Assembly: GCF_900156405.1 (NCBI RefSeq)
Contig: NZ_FTNN01000001.1
Span: forward strand, 460,477 to 524,476
Length of the DNA: 64,000 nucleotides
Origin: Shewanella morhuae
GTDB lineage: Bacteria > Pseudomonadota > Gammaproteobacteria > Enterobacterales > Shewanellaceae
Reading direction: 5' to 3'
The position numbers and the translations under genes are program-made. Positions within the stretch are counted from its first letter, which is position 1. The number at the start of each line of letters is the position of its first letter. Shown here piece by piece: positions 20,780 through 30,057 of this stretch. Under the pieces are notes generated by a model, which was given only the letters and a program-made list of their open reading frames with translations, was not told the origin of the DNA and made no database searches.

Positions 20780-20880
20780 GCAGGTAACCTATAGCAATAA
20801 CTTACGCGAATAATGTCGTTACGATTTGATTAAGATAACAAAACATAATGCGTTTTCGCCTAAATTGAAGAGAATAGTGA

Positions 20881-21393
20881 ATGCCTAAAGAAGAATCGCT
20901 TGAGTTAGGAAGCACTGATAAATCGAAAAGCAAGAAAAAGCTTTTTATCTTCGTGAGCGCGGGGATTATTGTTTTATTGGTTATCGCGGCCGTCTTATGG
21001 TTTTTGTTGGGTAGCAGTTCAGAAGATGCTGCCATCCCCGCTGATACTGTACAAACAGAAGTGCCAAGTGGGGCAGGGGTTGCAGCTTATGTTCCTATGC
21101 CACGTCCTTTTTTATTCAATCTTCCCGGTTCAGATAGAGCCCGCTTAGTTGAGATTAAAGTTCAACTTATGGTGCGCGGAACTGATGATGTACTGACACA
21201 AAAACATATTCCGTTAATTGAAGATGCACTTTTAACCACGTTTAGTGGCTCCAATGTCCAGAGACTCAGTACGCAAGCAGGTAAAGATGAATTACGCCAG
21301 CTAGCGCTGTTGAGTGTGCAAAATACTCTGCAGTCAGTGACTGGGCGTAAAGTGGTCGAAAAAGTGTTATTCACCGGCTTTGTTATGCAATAA
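20881..21393 (+). CDS. fliL: FliL, motor-associated membrane protein
   Basis: This 170-residue protein has a charged cytoplasmic N terminus, one membrane helix (~21-44; LFIFVSAGIIVLLVIAAVLW) and a periplasmic stomatin-like FliL domain (FLFNLPGSDRARLVEIKVQL). It ends in the conserved GRKVVEKVLFTGFVMQ. FliL forms rings around stators and stabilises torque. The ATG at 20881 is preceded by GAAGAGAA (20867-20874). It lies 101 bases after fliK and 45 bases before fliM. Confidence 0.95.
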   Translation: MPKEESLELGSTDKSKSKKKLFIFVSAGIIVLLVIAAVLWFLLGSSSEDAAIPADTVQTEVPSGAGVAAYVPMPRPFLFNLPGSDRARLVEIKVQLMVRGTDDVLTQKHIPLIEDALLTTFSGSNVQRLSTQAGKDELRQLALLSVQNTLQSVTGRKVVEKVLFTGFVMQ

Positions 21394-21438
21394 CAGCTGT
21401 GCTGTCAGTCGGAAATCTAAAGAGGCGAAGGCAATATA

Positions 21439-22467
21439 GTGAGTGATTTATTAAGCCAAGACGAAATTGATGCTCTTTTACACGGGGTCGATGACGTCGA
21501 TGACGATGAAGATGACATCTCCCCAGAAGATGCGCGATCCTATGATTTCTCTTCGCAAGACAGAATAGTTCGTGGGCGTATGCCCACGTTGGAAATCGTC
21601 AATGAGCGTTTTGCTCGTCACTTACGGATCAGCATGTTCAATATGATGCGCCGTGCTGCAGAAGTGTCGATTAACGGCGTACAAATGCTTAAATTCGGTG
21701 AGTACGTTCATACACTGTTCGTTCCTACTAGTTTGAATATGGTACGTTTTAGCCCCCTAAAAGGGACGGCACTTATTACCATGGAAGCGCGATTAGTGTT
21801 TATTCTAGTCGACAACTTTTTTGGTGGTGATGGACGTTTTCATGCCAAAATTGAAGGTCGTGAGTTCACGCCGACAGAAAGACGCATCGTACAATTATTA
21901 CTGAAGATTATTTTTGAAGACTATAAAGATGCTTGGGCGCCAGTAATGGATGTAGAGTTCGATTATTTGGACTCTGAAGTTAACCCTGCAATGGCGAACA
22001 TTGTCAGTCCTACTGAAGTTGTGGTGATAAATTCATTCCATATTGAAGTTGATGGCGGCGGGGGAGATTTTCATATAACTATGCCGTACTCGATGATTGA
22101 GCCTATTCGAGAGTTGCTTGATGCGGGGGTACAGAGTGATAAACAAGATACGGATATGCGTTGGTCACAAGCGCTACACGATGAAATAATGGATGTGAAG
22201 GTGGGATTTGATGCCAACATTGTTGAACATGAAGTAACCCTCAAAGATGTTATGAATTTTAAAGCGGGTGATATTATTCCTATCGAATTGCCAGAATATA
22301 TCATGATGAGAGTCGAAGACTTACCAACGTATCGTTGTAAAATGGGGCGTTCTAGAGATAATCTTGCTCTTAAAATTTGTGAAAAAATTCCGCGTCCAGA
22401 AACCGTCAAATCCGAGCTGCAATTAGTAACACGAAAAAATAAAACTCGCGATATATCAGAAATATAG
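21439..22467 (+). CDS. fliM: FliM, motor switch / CheY-binding protein
   Basis: The 342-residue C-ring protein carries the N-terminal CheY-P-binding peptide LLSQDEIDALLHG (residues 4-16). Next come a linker, the CheC-like middle domain (NERFARHLRISMFNMMRRAA, FFGGDGRF) and a C-terminal SpoA domain that joins FliN. It begins with GTG at 21439; AAAGAGGCG lies upstream and the family always starts just before LLSQDEID. It reverses the motor when phosphorylated CheY (31693) binds. Confidence 0.97.
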   Translation: MSDLLSQDEIDALLHGVDDVDDDEDDISPEDARSYDFSSQDRIVRGRMPTLEIVNERFARHLRISMFNMMRRAAEVSINGVQMLKFGEYVHTLFVPTSLNMVRFSPLKGTALITMEARLVFILVDNFFGGDGRFHAKIEGREFTPTERRIVQLLLKIIFEDYKDAWAPVMDVEFDYLDSEVNPAMANIVSPTEVVVINSFHIEVDGGGGDFHITMPYSMIEPIRELLDAGVQSDKQDTDMRWSQALHDEIMDVKVGFDANIVEHEVTLKDVMNFKAGDIIPIELPEYIMMRVEDLPTYRCKMGRSRDNLALKICEKIPRPETVKSELQLVTRKNKTRDISEI

Positions 22468-22478
22468 GGTGAAGTAAG

Positions 22479-22859
22479 ATGAGCACAGAAGATACCGATG
22501 ATTGGGCCGCAGCGATGGCTGAACAGGCGCTAGAAGAAGCCAATGCTATTGAGCTTGATGAACTGGTGGACGATTCAAGGCCGATTAGTCAAGCTGAAGC
22601 GGCAAAGCTGGATACGATATTAGATATTCCGGTGACGATTTCAATGGAAGTAGGTCGTAGTTATATCAGTATTCGTAATCTATTACAGTTGAATCAAGGT
22701 TCTGTGGTGGAGCTCGATAGAGTCGCAGGTGAGCCACTGGATGTGATGGTCAACGGGACATTGATTGCTCATGGTGAAGTAGTAGTGGTAAACGATAAAT
22801 TTGGTATTCGCTTAACTGATGTAATCAGCCAGACTGAACGTATTAAAAAGCTTAAATAA
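22479..22859 (+). CDS. fliN: FliN, motor switch protein
   Basis: The 126-residue protein has an acidic N-terminal extension (~1-45) and a C-terminal SpoA domain with the FliN signature DIPVTISMEVGRSYISIRNL and LNQGSVVELDRVAGEPLDVM. It forms the lower C ring and binds FliH for export. It starts 11 bases after fliM, preceded by GGGTGAAG. Confidence 0.97.
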   Translation: MSTEDTDDWAAAMAEQALEEANAIELDELVDDSRPISQAEAAKLDTILDIPVTISMEVGRSYISIRNLLQLNQGSVVELDRVAGEPLDVMVNGTLIAHGEVVVVNDKFGIRLTDVISQTERIKKLK

Positions 22860-22890
22860 TAGTGAATATAAACCGAGTTGGAATTTTTTG

Positions 22891-23319
22891 ATGAATACAT
22901 CAGTGATTATGAATTTAGCTGCAGCCTCGCAGACTCAAGGTAGCAGCCTACTGGCTGATAATGCGCCCAATGCCGCTAATGTCGCGAATTCTAGCGCATC
23001 ATTACATGAGCCTTCGCAGATCGCGACGTTAGCGAGTATGTTAGGTGGCTTAATTGTTGTTTTATTGTTGATTTTTACTCTAGCGTATTTATTAAGACGT
23101 TTTAATCTTGTTCCTGCCAATAATAGCGTTTTAAAAACGCTTGCGGTCACCTCTCTTGGACAAAAAGAGCGCCTAGTATTGGTGCAACTGGGTACACAAC
23201 AGTATTTAATCGGTGTTAGCGGGCAACAAGTAAACTTGATTGATAAACTGGTTGAGCCTATCCACATAGAATCAGACTCTTTTGCGAGTCGGCTACGTCA
23301 GGCGAAATCAAAACAATGA
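22891..23319 (+). CDS. fliO: FliO, export gate assembly protein
   Basis: The 142-residue protein has one membrane helix (~47-70; [20 protein letters not shown]) and a short cytoplasmic domain with the FliO pattern [19 protein letters not shown]. FliO helps FliP oligomerise. The ATG at 22891 is taken as the start; the TTG at 22888 directly before it is unlikely. The stop overlaps the fliP ATG (ATGA), implying coupling. Confidence 0.92.
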   Translation: MNTSVIMNLAAASQTQGSSLLADNAPNAANVANSSASLHEPSQIATLASMLGGLIVVLLLIFTLAYLLRRFNLVPANNSVLKTLAVTSLGQKERLVLVQLGTQQYLIGVSGQQVNLIDKLVEPIHIESDSFASRLRQAKSKQ

Positions 23320-24062
23320 CAACACGTATGCTTGCGTTACTAGGGGTAGTGATTTTGATATTTATGCCGTCGGCTTGGGCTGCTGATGGCGTTTTACCCG
23401 CAGTGACAGTCACTACGGCGCCAGACGGTTCAACAGAATACTCTGTTACCATGCAAATTCTACTACTGATGACATCGCTAAGCTTTTTACCTGCGATGCT
23501 GATTATGTTGACCTCTTTCACACGCATTATCATCGTGCTCTCTATTTTGCGCCAAGCCATTGGTTTACAACAAACGCCTTCTAATCAAGTCTTAATTGGT
23601 ATGAGTTTGTTCATGACTTTTTTTATTATGGCGCCTGTGTTTGACCGAATTTATGATGAAGGAGTTAAACCCTACATTGAAGAGCAATTAACATTGCAAC
23701 AAGCGTTCGATAAAGGCAAAGAACCCATTAGGGGGTTCATGCTAGGCCAAGTCAGAACAACAGATTTGAAAACCTTTATTGAAATTTCAGGTTATCAAGG
23801 GATTAAGTCCCCTGAAGAAGCGCCTATGAGTGTGCTTATTCCCGCCTTTATAACCAGTGAGCTAAAAACTGCTTTTCAAATCGGTTTTATGCTCTTTGTG
23901 CCGTTTTTGGTACTAGATCTTGTGGTTGCGAGTATTCTGATGGCCATGGGTATGATGATGCTTTCACCTATGATTGTGTCTCTGCCGTTTAAGATAATGC
24001 TATTTGTTCTCGTTGATGGTTGGAGCTTAGTCCTTGGGACATTAGCCAATAGTTTCGGGTAG
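23316..24062 (+). CDS. fliP: FliP, export gate subunit
   Basis: The 248-residue protein has a cleavable signal peptide (~1-22, ending PSAWA) and four membrane segments. The family blocks [20 protein letters not shown] and [20 protein letters not shown] are present, as is the later stretch [20 protein letters not shown]. It forms the FliP5-FliQ4-FliR1 export channel. The ATG at 23316 overlaps the fliO stop. Confidence 0.97.
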   Translation: MTTRMLALLGVVILIFMPSAWAADGVLPAVTVTTAPDGSTEYSVTMQILLLMTSLSFLPAMLIMLTSFTRIIIVLSILRQAIGLQQTPSNQVLIGMSLFMTFFIMAPVFDRIYDEGVKPYIEEQLTLQQAFDKGKEPIRGFMLGQVRTTDLKTFIEISGYQGIKSPEEAPMSVLIPAFITSELKTAFQIGFMLFVPFLVLDLVVASILMAMGMMMLSPMIVSLPFKIMLFVLVDGWSLVLGTLANSFG

Positions 24063-24078
24063 CCAAAGGGAAATACGC

Positions 24079-24348
24079 ATGAGTCCAGAAGCCCTAATTG
24101 ATATTTTTCGCGAGGCACTCGCTGTTATTGTAATGATGGTATCGGCAATTGTGTTACCGGGACTCGGCATTGGGCTTATCGTTGCTGTATTCCAAGCTGC
24201 AACGTCAATTAACGAGCAAACCTTAAGTTTCTTACCTCGATTATTAGTCACGCTGTTCGGTTTAATGTTTATGGGGCATTGGTTGGTTCAAACCCTGATG
24301 GACTTTTTTATCGAGATGGTCAATCGCATTCCGCAAGTGATAGGCTAA
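24079..24348 (+). CDS. fliQ: FliQ, export gate subunit
   Basis: The 89-residue protein has two hydrophobic hairpin helices and the family pattern LPGLGIGLIVAVFQAATSIN followed by EQTLSFLPRL. It is part of the FliPQR export gate. It starts 16 bases after fliP, with AAAGGGAA just upstream, and ends four bases before fliR. Confidence 0.97.
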   Translation: MSPEALIDIFREALAVIVMMVSAIVLPGLGIGLIVAVFQAATSINEQTLSFLPRLLVTLFGLMFMGHWLVQTLMDFFIEMVNRIPQVIG

Positions 24349-24352
24349 TCAA

Positions 24353-25150
24353 ATGGAGGTGTTACTCGATACCATAACCCAAACTATAGCAGCATATATT
24401 TGGCCCTTATTTCGAGTGGCAAGTATGCTGATGGTGATGGTGGTATTTGGCGCAGCAACTACACCTGCACGTGTACGTTTATTATTAGCTATGGCGATTA
24501 CTTTCTCTATCGCTCCTATTCTTCCCCCTGTTGAAAATGTCGAATTATTCTCTTTAGGAGCTGTATTTATTACGGCTCAGCAAATTATTATTGGTGTTGC
24601 TATGGGGTTTGTTACTCAGATGGTGATGCAAGTATTTGTATTAACTGGGCAGATTATCGGTATGCAAACCAGTTTAGGCTTTGCTTCTATGGTTGATCCA
24701 GGCTCTGGGCAGCAAACGCCCGTAATTGGTAACTTTTTTCTATTACTTGCAACGTTGATTTTCTTAGCCGTTGATGGTCATCTGTTAATGATCCGCATGT
24801 TAGTTGCGAGTTTTGAAACCTTACCTATTTCCAATCAAGGATTAAGCCTTACCAGTTATCGGGCACTGGCGGACTGGGGCTCGTATATGTTTGGCGCAGC
24901 ATTAACAATGTCGATATCAGCAATCATTGCGTTATTATTAGTGAACTTGTCTTTTGGCGTGATGACCCGCGCCGCGCCGCAATTAAATATTTTCTCTATT
25001 GGTTTTCCGATCACTATGATCGGTGGGTTGTTTATTCTTTGGTTAACTCTAACGCCCGTGATGGCGCATTTTGATGAGGTTTGGTCTACCGCTCAGCTTT
25101 TGCTCTGCGATATGCTCAGTTTGCAATGTAACGCTGATGGCCTTATCTGA
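24353..25150 (+). CDS. fliR: FliR, export gate subunit
   Basis: The 265-residue protein has about six membrane helices and the FliR blocks GQIIGMQTSLGFASMVDP and LNIFSIGFPITMIGGLFILW. It caps the FliPQR helical assembly and contacts FlhB. The ATG at 24353 is four bases after the fliQ stop. It is followed by flhB after 15 bases. Confidence 0.96.
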   Translation: MEVLLDTITQTIAAYIWPLFRVASMLMVMVVFGAATTPARVRLLLAMAITFSIAPILPPVENVELFSLGAVFITAQQIIIGVAMGFVTQMVMQVFVLTGQIIGMQTSLGFASMVDPGSGQQTPVIGNFFLLLATLIFLAVDGHLLMIRMLVASFETLPISNQGLSLTSYRALADWGSYMFGAALTMSISAIIALLLVNLSFGVMTRAAPQLNIFSIGFPITMIGGLFILWLTLTPVMAHFDEVWSTAQLLLCDMLSLQCNADGLI

Positions 25151-25165
25151 TAATAGGAGCTGCAA

Positions 25166-26296
25166 ATGGCTGAAGAATCAAGTGGTGAACGTAGTGAGGA
25201 ACCCACCGGGAGGCGTCTAGAACAGGCGCGGGAAAAAGGCCAGATAGCTCGCTCAAAAGAACTCGGTACTGCAGCAGTATTAATTTCGGCAGCATGTGGT
25301 TTTTATATGTTGGGCCCAAGTCTAGCCATCAGCTTAACCCGAGTGTTTGAAACCGTATTTACCATGGATAGGGCACAAATTTTTGATACTGAAGAAATGT
25401 TTAATGTCTGGGGTGTGGTTGCAAACGAAATAGCCTGGCCTATGGCTAAAATTATGTTATTGATTGTCGTTGTGGCGTTTATCGGTAATATTTTACTTGG
25501 GGGAATTAATTTTTCAACTAAAGCAATGATGCCCAAAGCCAGTAAAATGAGTCCTATGGCAGGTTTTAAGCGTATGTTTGGTGTGCAGGCATTAGTTGAA
25601 CTGACTAAGGGTATTGCTAAGTTTTCTGTGATAGCTTTTTCGGCATATTTTTTATTAAGCTATTATTTTAACGATATTATGCTTTTGTCTAGCGACCACC
25701 TTCCAGGTAATGTTTATCATGCTTTAGATTTACTCATTTGGATGTTTATTTTGTTATGTTCTTCTATTTTATTTATTGTCGTTATTGATGTGCCATTCCA
25801 AATTTGGAATCATAACAAACAGCTTAAAATGACTAAACAAGAAGTGAAGGATGAATACAAAGATACCGAAGGTAAACCCGAGGTAAAAGGACGCGTTCGG
25901 CAGATGCAGCGTGAATTGGCACAACGGCGCATGATGGCTGAAGTACCTAATGCCGATGTTATTGTGGTCAACCCCGAGCATTTTGCCGTCGCCATCAAAT
26001 ATGATATAAAACGTTCAACTGCTCCTTTTGTCATTGCTAAAGGGGTTGATGATGTGGCCTTTAAAATTAGAGAAATTGCGCGCTCACACGATATTACCAT
26101 TGTTTCTGCGCCGCCGCTTGCTAGAGCAATTTACCATACCACTAAGTTAGACCAACAAATTCCTGAAGGTTTATTTACCGCTGTTGCACAGATTTTGGCT
26201 TATGTATTTCAATTAAGGCAATATCAAAAAGGGCGCGGTCGTAAACCTATTCCCATTCCGCTTAACCAACCTATTCCTGATGAATTAAAATATTAA
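25166..26296 (+). CDS. flhB: FlhB, export specificity switch protein (NPEH cleavage motif)
   Basis: The 376-residue protein begins with the FlhB N-terminal motif SGERSEEPTGRRLEQAREKG, then four membrane helices (~30-210) and a cytoplasmic autocleaving domain. At residues 269-272 (codons 25970-25981) the motif reads Asn-Pro-Glu-His where the textbook sequence is Asn-Pro-Thr-His. The scissile Asn-Pro pair and the His are kept, so cleavage is expected. The C-terminal part (APFVIAKGVDDVAFKIREIA, APPLARAIYHTTKLDQQIPE) is normal, with a tail ending PIPDELKY. FliK (19439) triggers its switch from hook to filament export. Confidence 0.96.
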   Translation: MAEESSGERSEEPTGRRLEQAREKGQIARSKELGTAAVLISAACGFYMLGPSLAISLTRVFETVFTMDRAQIFDTEEMFNVWGVVANEIAWPMAKIMLLIVVVAFIGNILLGGINFSTKAMMPKASKMSPMAGFKRMFGVQALVELTKGIAKFSVIAFSAYFLLSYYFNDIMLLSSDHLPGNVYHALDLLIWMFILLCSSILFIVVIDVPFQIWNHNKQLKMTKQEVKDEYKDTEGKPEVKGRVRQMQRELAQRRMMAEVPNADVIVVNPEHFAVAIKYDIKRSTAPFVIAKGVDDVAFKIREIARSHDITIVSAPPLARAIYHTTKLDQQIPEGLFTAVAQILAYVFQLRQYQKGRGRKPIPIPLNQPIPDELKY

Positions 26297-26500
26297 TTTT
26301 TTGAAGTGAATAGCGCAAATAACTCCCAGTATGAGTTGTAATACTCAAGATATTGATAGTGTTACCAATGCTTAGCCCTTATGTGTCGTATGACTCTCTG
26401 CACTGTTTTTAAAGCTATTTCTGTGGACCTATCAATCTATTTTGCTGATAATTTAGCCTGTCAGTTGTGTTTATATCAATTTTAGAGATGACGATGTTTT

Positions 26501-26521
26501 TGTTGGCTCATTTTTTGCTTT
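26501..26521 (+). promoter_or_regulatory. sigma-54 promoter of the flhA operon
   Basis: TGTTGGCT (26501-26508) and TTTGCTT (26514-26520) put GG (26505-26506) ten bases from GC (26517-26518). The start point is expected near 26530, about 27 bases before flhA. The 260-base gap after flhB holds no other recognised element. Confidence 0.87.
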
Positions 26522-26556
26522 TCGATTGTTACATGTCAAAATTTTGGTTATAGCGA

Positions 26557-28656
26557 ATGGATGTTAAAGCGACTCTTGGTCAAGTAAAACAAATGAAGTT
26601 GAGTTCATTCAAAGGCATTGGTACGCCTATGATTGTGCTTGCCTCATTAGCCATGATTGTGCTACCCATTCCTCCATTTTTACTTGATATTCTATTCTCT
26701 TTTAACATTGCACTCGCACTTATCGTCTTACTCGTAGCTATTTATACCGATAGACCGTTAGATTTTGCTGCTTTTCCGACAGTGCTATTAGTTGCAACCC
26801 TATTACGCCTTGCGCTAAACGTAGCCTCAACCCGTGTGGTATTACTCGAAGGTCATAATGGCGGTGATGCGGCTGGTAAAGTTATTGAAGCCTTCGGTTC
26901 AGTTGTGATTGGTGGTAACTATGCAGTTGGTTTAGTCGTATTTATTATCCTCATTATTATTAACTTTGCCGTGGTGACTAAAGGTGCCGGGCGTATTGCT
27001 GAAGTAAGTGCCCGCTTTACCTTGGATGCAATGCCAGGTAAACAAATGGCAATTGATGCCGACTTGAATGCTGGCACATTAAACCAAGATCAAGCGAGAA
27101 TACGTCGTGCTGAAGTGACCCGTGAAGCCGACTTTTACGGTGCGATGGACGGTGCTTCAAAATTTGTAAAAGGTGATGCGATCGCTGGGATCATGATTCT
27201 AGTAATCAATATTTTAGGTGGTTTTATCATCGGGATTGTGCAACATGGTTTGAGTTTCACTGAAGCCGTCGAAATTTATACCTTATTGACGATTGGTGAT
27301 GGACTAGTCGCACAAATACCTGGACTGCTACTCTCTATTGCAGCGGCGCTAATGGTCACTCGTCAAAATGAATCCGGCGATATGGGCCAAATGATGATGA
27401 GTCAGATGTTTGACAGTCATAAGTCATTGGGCATTGCCGCTGGAGTGCTGTTTGTTATGGGTATTGTCCCTGGCATGCCACATATGGCATTTTTAAGCTT
27501 TGCAGTTTTAACGGCCTGTGCTGCATATTTTGTCTATAAGCGAAATGAGACTAAGCGCGTTGTAGCCCTAGAACAGGTCAAATCAGGACCGATTGAAAGG
27601 CAAAATTCAGAGCCGAAGGAGTTGGGGTGGGATGATGTGCATCATGTTGATACTATTGGTCTTGAGGTCGGATATCGTCTTATTCCATTGGTAGATAAAG
27701 CGCAAGGTGGTGAGTTACTTAGCCGTATAAAAGGTGTGCGTAAAAAACTATCTCAAGAATTAGGCTTCTTAGTCCCTGCAGTGCATATTCGCGACAATTT
27801 AGATTTATCGCCTAATGCCTATCGCATTACGTTAATGGGGGTTGTCGTAGGAGAAGCCGATATTCGCCATGACTGCGAATTAGCCATCAACCCTGGTCAA
27901 GTGTATGGGAAACTGGATGGTATTGAAACGCGCGATCCAGCATTTGGTTTAGAAGCTGTATGGATAGCGCCAGAATTACGTGAGCATGCACAAACTTTAG
28001 GCTATACCGTAGTCGATGCCGCAACAGTTGTAGCAACTCATATTAGTCAATTGCTAACAAATAATGCTGCTAAGTTGCTAGGTTATGAAGAAGTGCAACA
28101 ATTGATGGATATGCTTGCAAAACACTCACCTAAACTTGTAGATGGCTTTATTCCCGACATTATGCCGCTAGGGCATGTCGTAAAAGTGATGCAAAACCTA
28201 TTAAATGAAGGTGTTTCTGTCAGAGACTTGCGCACAATCGTACAAACTTTGTTAGAATACGGCACTAAGAGTAATGATACGGAAGTGTTAACTGCGGCAG
28301 TGCGTATAGCATTGAAACGTATGATAGTTCAGGAGATATCAGGGCCAGAGCTAGAAATCCCCGTCATAACATTGGCGCCAGAGTTGGAACAGATGTTGCA
28401 TCAGTCAATGCAGGCAACTGGTGGAGATGGTCCAAATATCGAACCTGGTCTTGCAGAGCGTATGCAGCAGTCACTTGCAGATGCTGCTCAGAAGCAAGAA
28501 ATGGTCGGACAACCCGCTATATTGTTGACGTCAGGTATGTTGCGCGCGACGCTGTCACGCTTTGTTAAACATACTATTCCTAATCTGAGAGTCATTTCTT
28601 ACCAAGAAATACCTGATGAGAAGCAAATACGTATTGTATCTGCAGTGGGTCAGTAG
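26557..28656 (+). CDS. flhA: FlhA, export gate protein
   Basis: This 699-residue protein has eight N-terminal membrane helices (~20-330) with the highly conserved PTVLLVATLLRLALNVASTR and a FHIPEP-family cytoplasmic loop (GAGRIAEVSARFTLDAMPGK). Its large cytoplasmic domain (~360-699) forms the nonameric docking ring for export chaperones. It uses the proton gradient to drive export. The ATG at 26557 is close to the predicted sigma-54 start. flhF follows after 11 bases. Confidence 0.97.
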   Translation: MDVKATLGQVKQMKLSSFKGIGTPMIVLASLAMIVLPIPPFLLDILFSFNIALALIVLLVAIYTDRPLDFAAFPTVLLVATLLRLALNVASTRVVLLEGHNGGDAAGKVIEAFGSVVIGGNYAVGLVVFIILIIINFAVVTKGAGRIAEVSARFTLDAMPGKQMAIDADLNAGTLNQDQARIRRAEVTREADFYGAMDGASKFVKGDAIAGIMILVINILGGFIIGIVQHGLSFTEAVEIYTLLTIGDGLVAQIPGLLLSIAAALMVTRQNESGDMGQMMMSQMFDSHKSLGIAAGVLFVMGIVPGMPHMAFLSFAVLTACAAYFVYKRNETKRVVALEQVKSGPIERQNSEPKELGWDDVHHVDTIGLEVGYRLIPLVDKAQGGELLSRIKGVRKKLSQELGFLVPAVHIRDNLDLSPNAYRITLMGVVVGEADIRHDCELAINPGQVYGKLDGIETRDPAFGLEAVWIAPELREHAQTLGYTVVDAATVVATHISQLLTNNAAKLLGYEEVQQLMDMLAKHSPKLVDGFIPDIMPLGHVVKVMQNLLNEGVSVRDLRTIVQTLLEYGTKSNDTEVLTAAVRIALKRMIVQEISGPELEIPVITLAPELEQMLHQSMQATGGDGPNIEPGLAERMQQSLADAAQKQEMVGQPAILLTSGMLRATLSRFVKHTIPNLRVISYQEIPDEKQIRIVSAVGQ

Positions 28657-28667
28657 AGGACGCATAA

Positions 28668-30053
28668 GTGAAGATTAAACGATTTTTTGCCAAAGACATG
28701 CGCGCTGCACTGGCCCAAGTGAAAGAAACACTCGGCTCAGATGCCGTTATTATGTCAAATAAAAAAGTCAACGGCGGTATCGAGATTGTCGCTGCGGTTG
28801 ACTACGACGAACCTAAAGACAAAGCTGCACTAACCGCACCAGCGCCGACGTTTATGGACGTGAGTGATGATCTTGTTTCATTAGGGGCAAAGCAGCCGGT
28901 TCGGGTTGAAACCCGCGCTAAGCCAGCAGCACCAGCAGATTCTTTACAGGCTTTATTAGAAAAACAGCAAAGCCGTTTGAATCAACAAATGACACATCAA
29001 CAAGCTGACGCTGAATTACCCGCATGGGCAAAAGGCTTGCAAGCGCCAGCAACAGCGGCTAAACCAGAGCGACGTGAAGCGCCTGCTATGTTTGATAAAA
29101 AGCCACAGACTTCTCAAAAGCAGACCGCTGATATTGAAGCTATGCGTGACGAGCTAGCCTCACTGCGTAATTTATTAACGCATCAGGTGTCCTCTTTAAT
29201 GACAGAGCATAAAAAGCGTATTGATCCTGTTGGTGCTATGCTTGAAGCCAAGTTACTTGAGGCGGAGTTTTCTCCTGCTGTGGCAAAAAAATTAGCTGAA
29301 TTAAGCCAGCATTATACACCAGCTGAATTAGTCAGAGCTTTGCCGCAGAGTCTAGCTAATATGCTAGATAATCAAGGCGATGATATTGTAAGGCAAGGCG
29401 GGGTTGTTGCGCTTGTTGGCCCTACTGGTGTAGGTAAAACGACTTCATTAGCTAAACTTGCGGCACGTTTTGCGGCTCATCATGGCGCTGAGCATGTGGC
29501 CTTGATCACCACAGATCATTATCGTATTGGTGCCTATGAGCAATTAGCTACTTACGGTAAAATAATGGGCTGTCCAGTAAAGCAAGCCCATGATCTAAAT
29601 GAATTAGAACAAATTCTTTATCAGTTCCGTAATCGTAAGCTTGTTTTGATCGATACGGCTGGAATGGGACAGCGGGATATGCGTCTTTACCAGCAACTTG
29701 ATAATTTAACTGCAAATAGCAGGATACCAATTCGCAGTTATCTGGTACTGTCAGCCACAGGACAGCGCCGTGTGTTGCAAGATGCTGTTAATCATTTTAA
29801 ACGCATTCCTTTATCTGGTGTCGTTCTGACAAAACTTGATGAATCTGTATCATTAGCAGGAGCATTAAGTGTATTAATCCAAAATGGATTACCGTTAAGT
29901 TATGTTACTGATGGACAAAGAGTTCCTGAAGATATGAAAGTGGCGGATACCCTGACTTTAGCTCAGCAGGCGCTTGAAGCGTTAGATAGTACAGAACAAC
30001 AATCATTACAAGACACAGCGTGGTCAGATAGCATGGCCTGTGCATTTGAGTAG
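28668..30053 (+). CDS. flhF: FlhF, polar flagellum placement GTPase
   Basis: The 461-residue SRP-type GTPase has an N-terminal basic domain (MKIKRFFAKDMRAALAQVKE), a Pro/Ala/Gln-rich linker, a helical N domain and a G domain with P-loop GPTGVGKTTSLAKLA, G3 DTAGMGQRD and G4 TKLDE. It marks the cell pole for flagellar assembly. The GTG start at 28668 follows AGAGGACG and the frame begins with the conserved KIKRFF. It is followed four bases later by flhG, its functional partner. Confidence 0.96.
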   Translation: MKIKRFFAKDMRAALAQVKETLGSDAVIMSNKKVNGGIEIVAAVDYDEPKDKAALTAPAPTFMDVSDDLVSLGAKQPVRVETRAKPAAPADSLQALLEKQQSRLNQQMTHQQADAELPAWAKGLQAPATAAKPERREAPAMFDKKPQTSQKQTADIEAMRDELASLRNLLTHQVSSLMTEHKKRIDPVGAMLEAKLLEAEFSPAVAKKLAELSQHYTPAELVRALPQSLANMLDNQGDDIVRQGGVVALVGPTGVGKTTSLAKLAARFAAHHGAEHVALITTDHYRIGAYEQLATYGKIMGCPVKQAHDLNELEQILYQFRNRKLVLIDTAGMGQRDMRLYQQLDNLTANSRIPIRSYLVLSATGQRRVLQDAVNHFKRIPLSGVVLTKLDESVSLAGALSVLIQNGLPLSYVTDGQRVPEDMKVADTLTLAQQALEALDSTEQQSLQDTAWSDSMACAFE

Positions 30054-30057
30054 ATTT

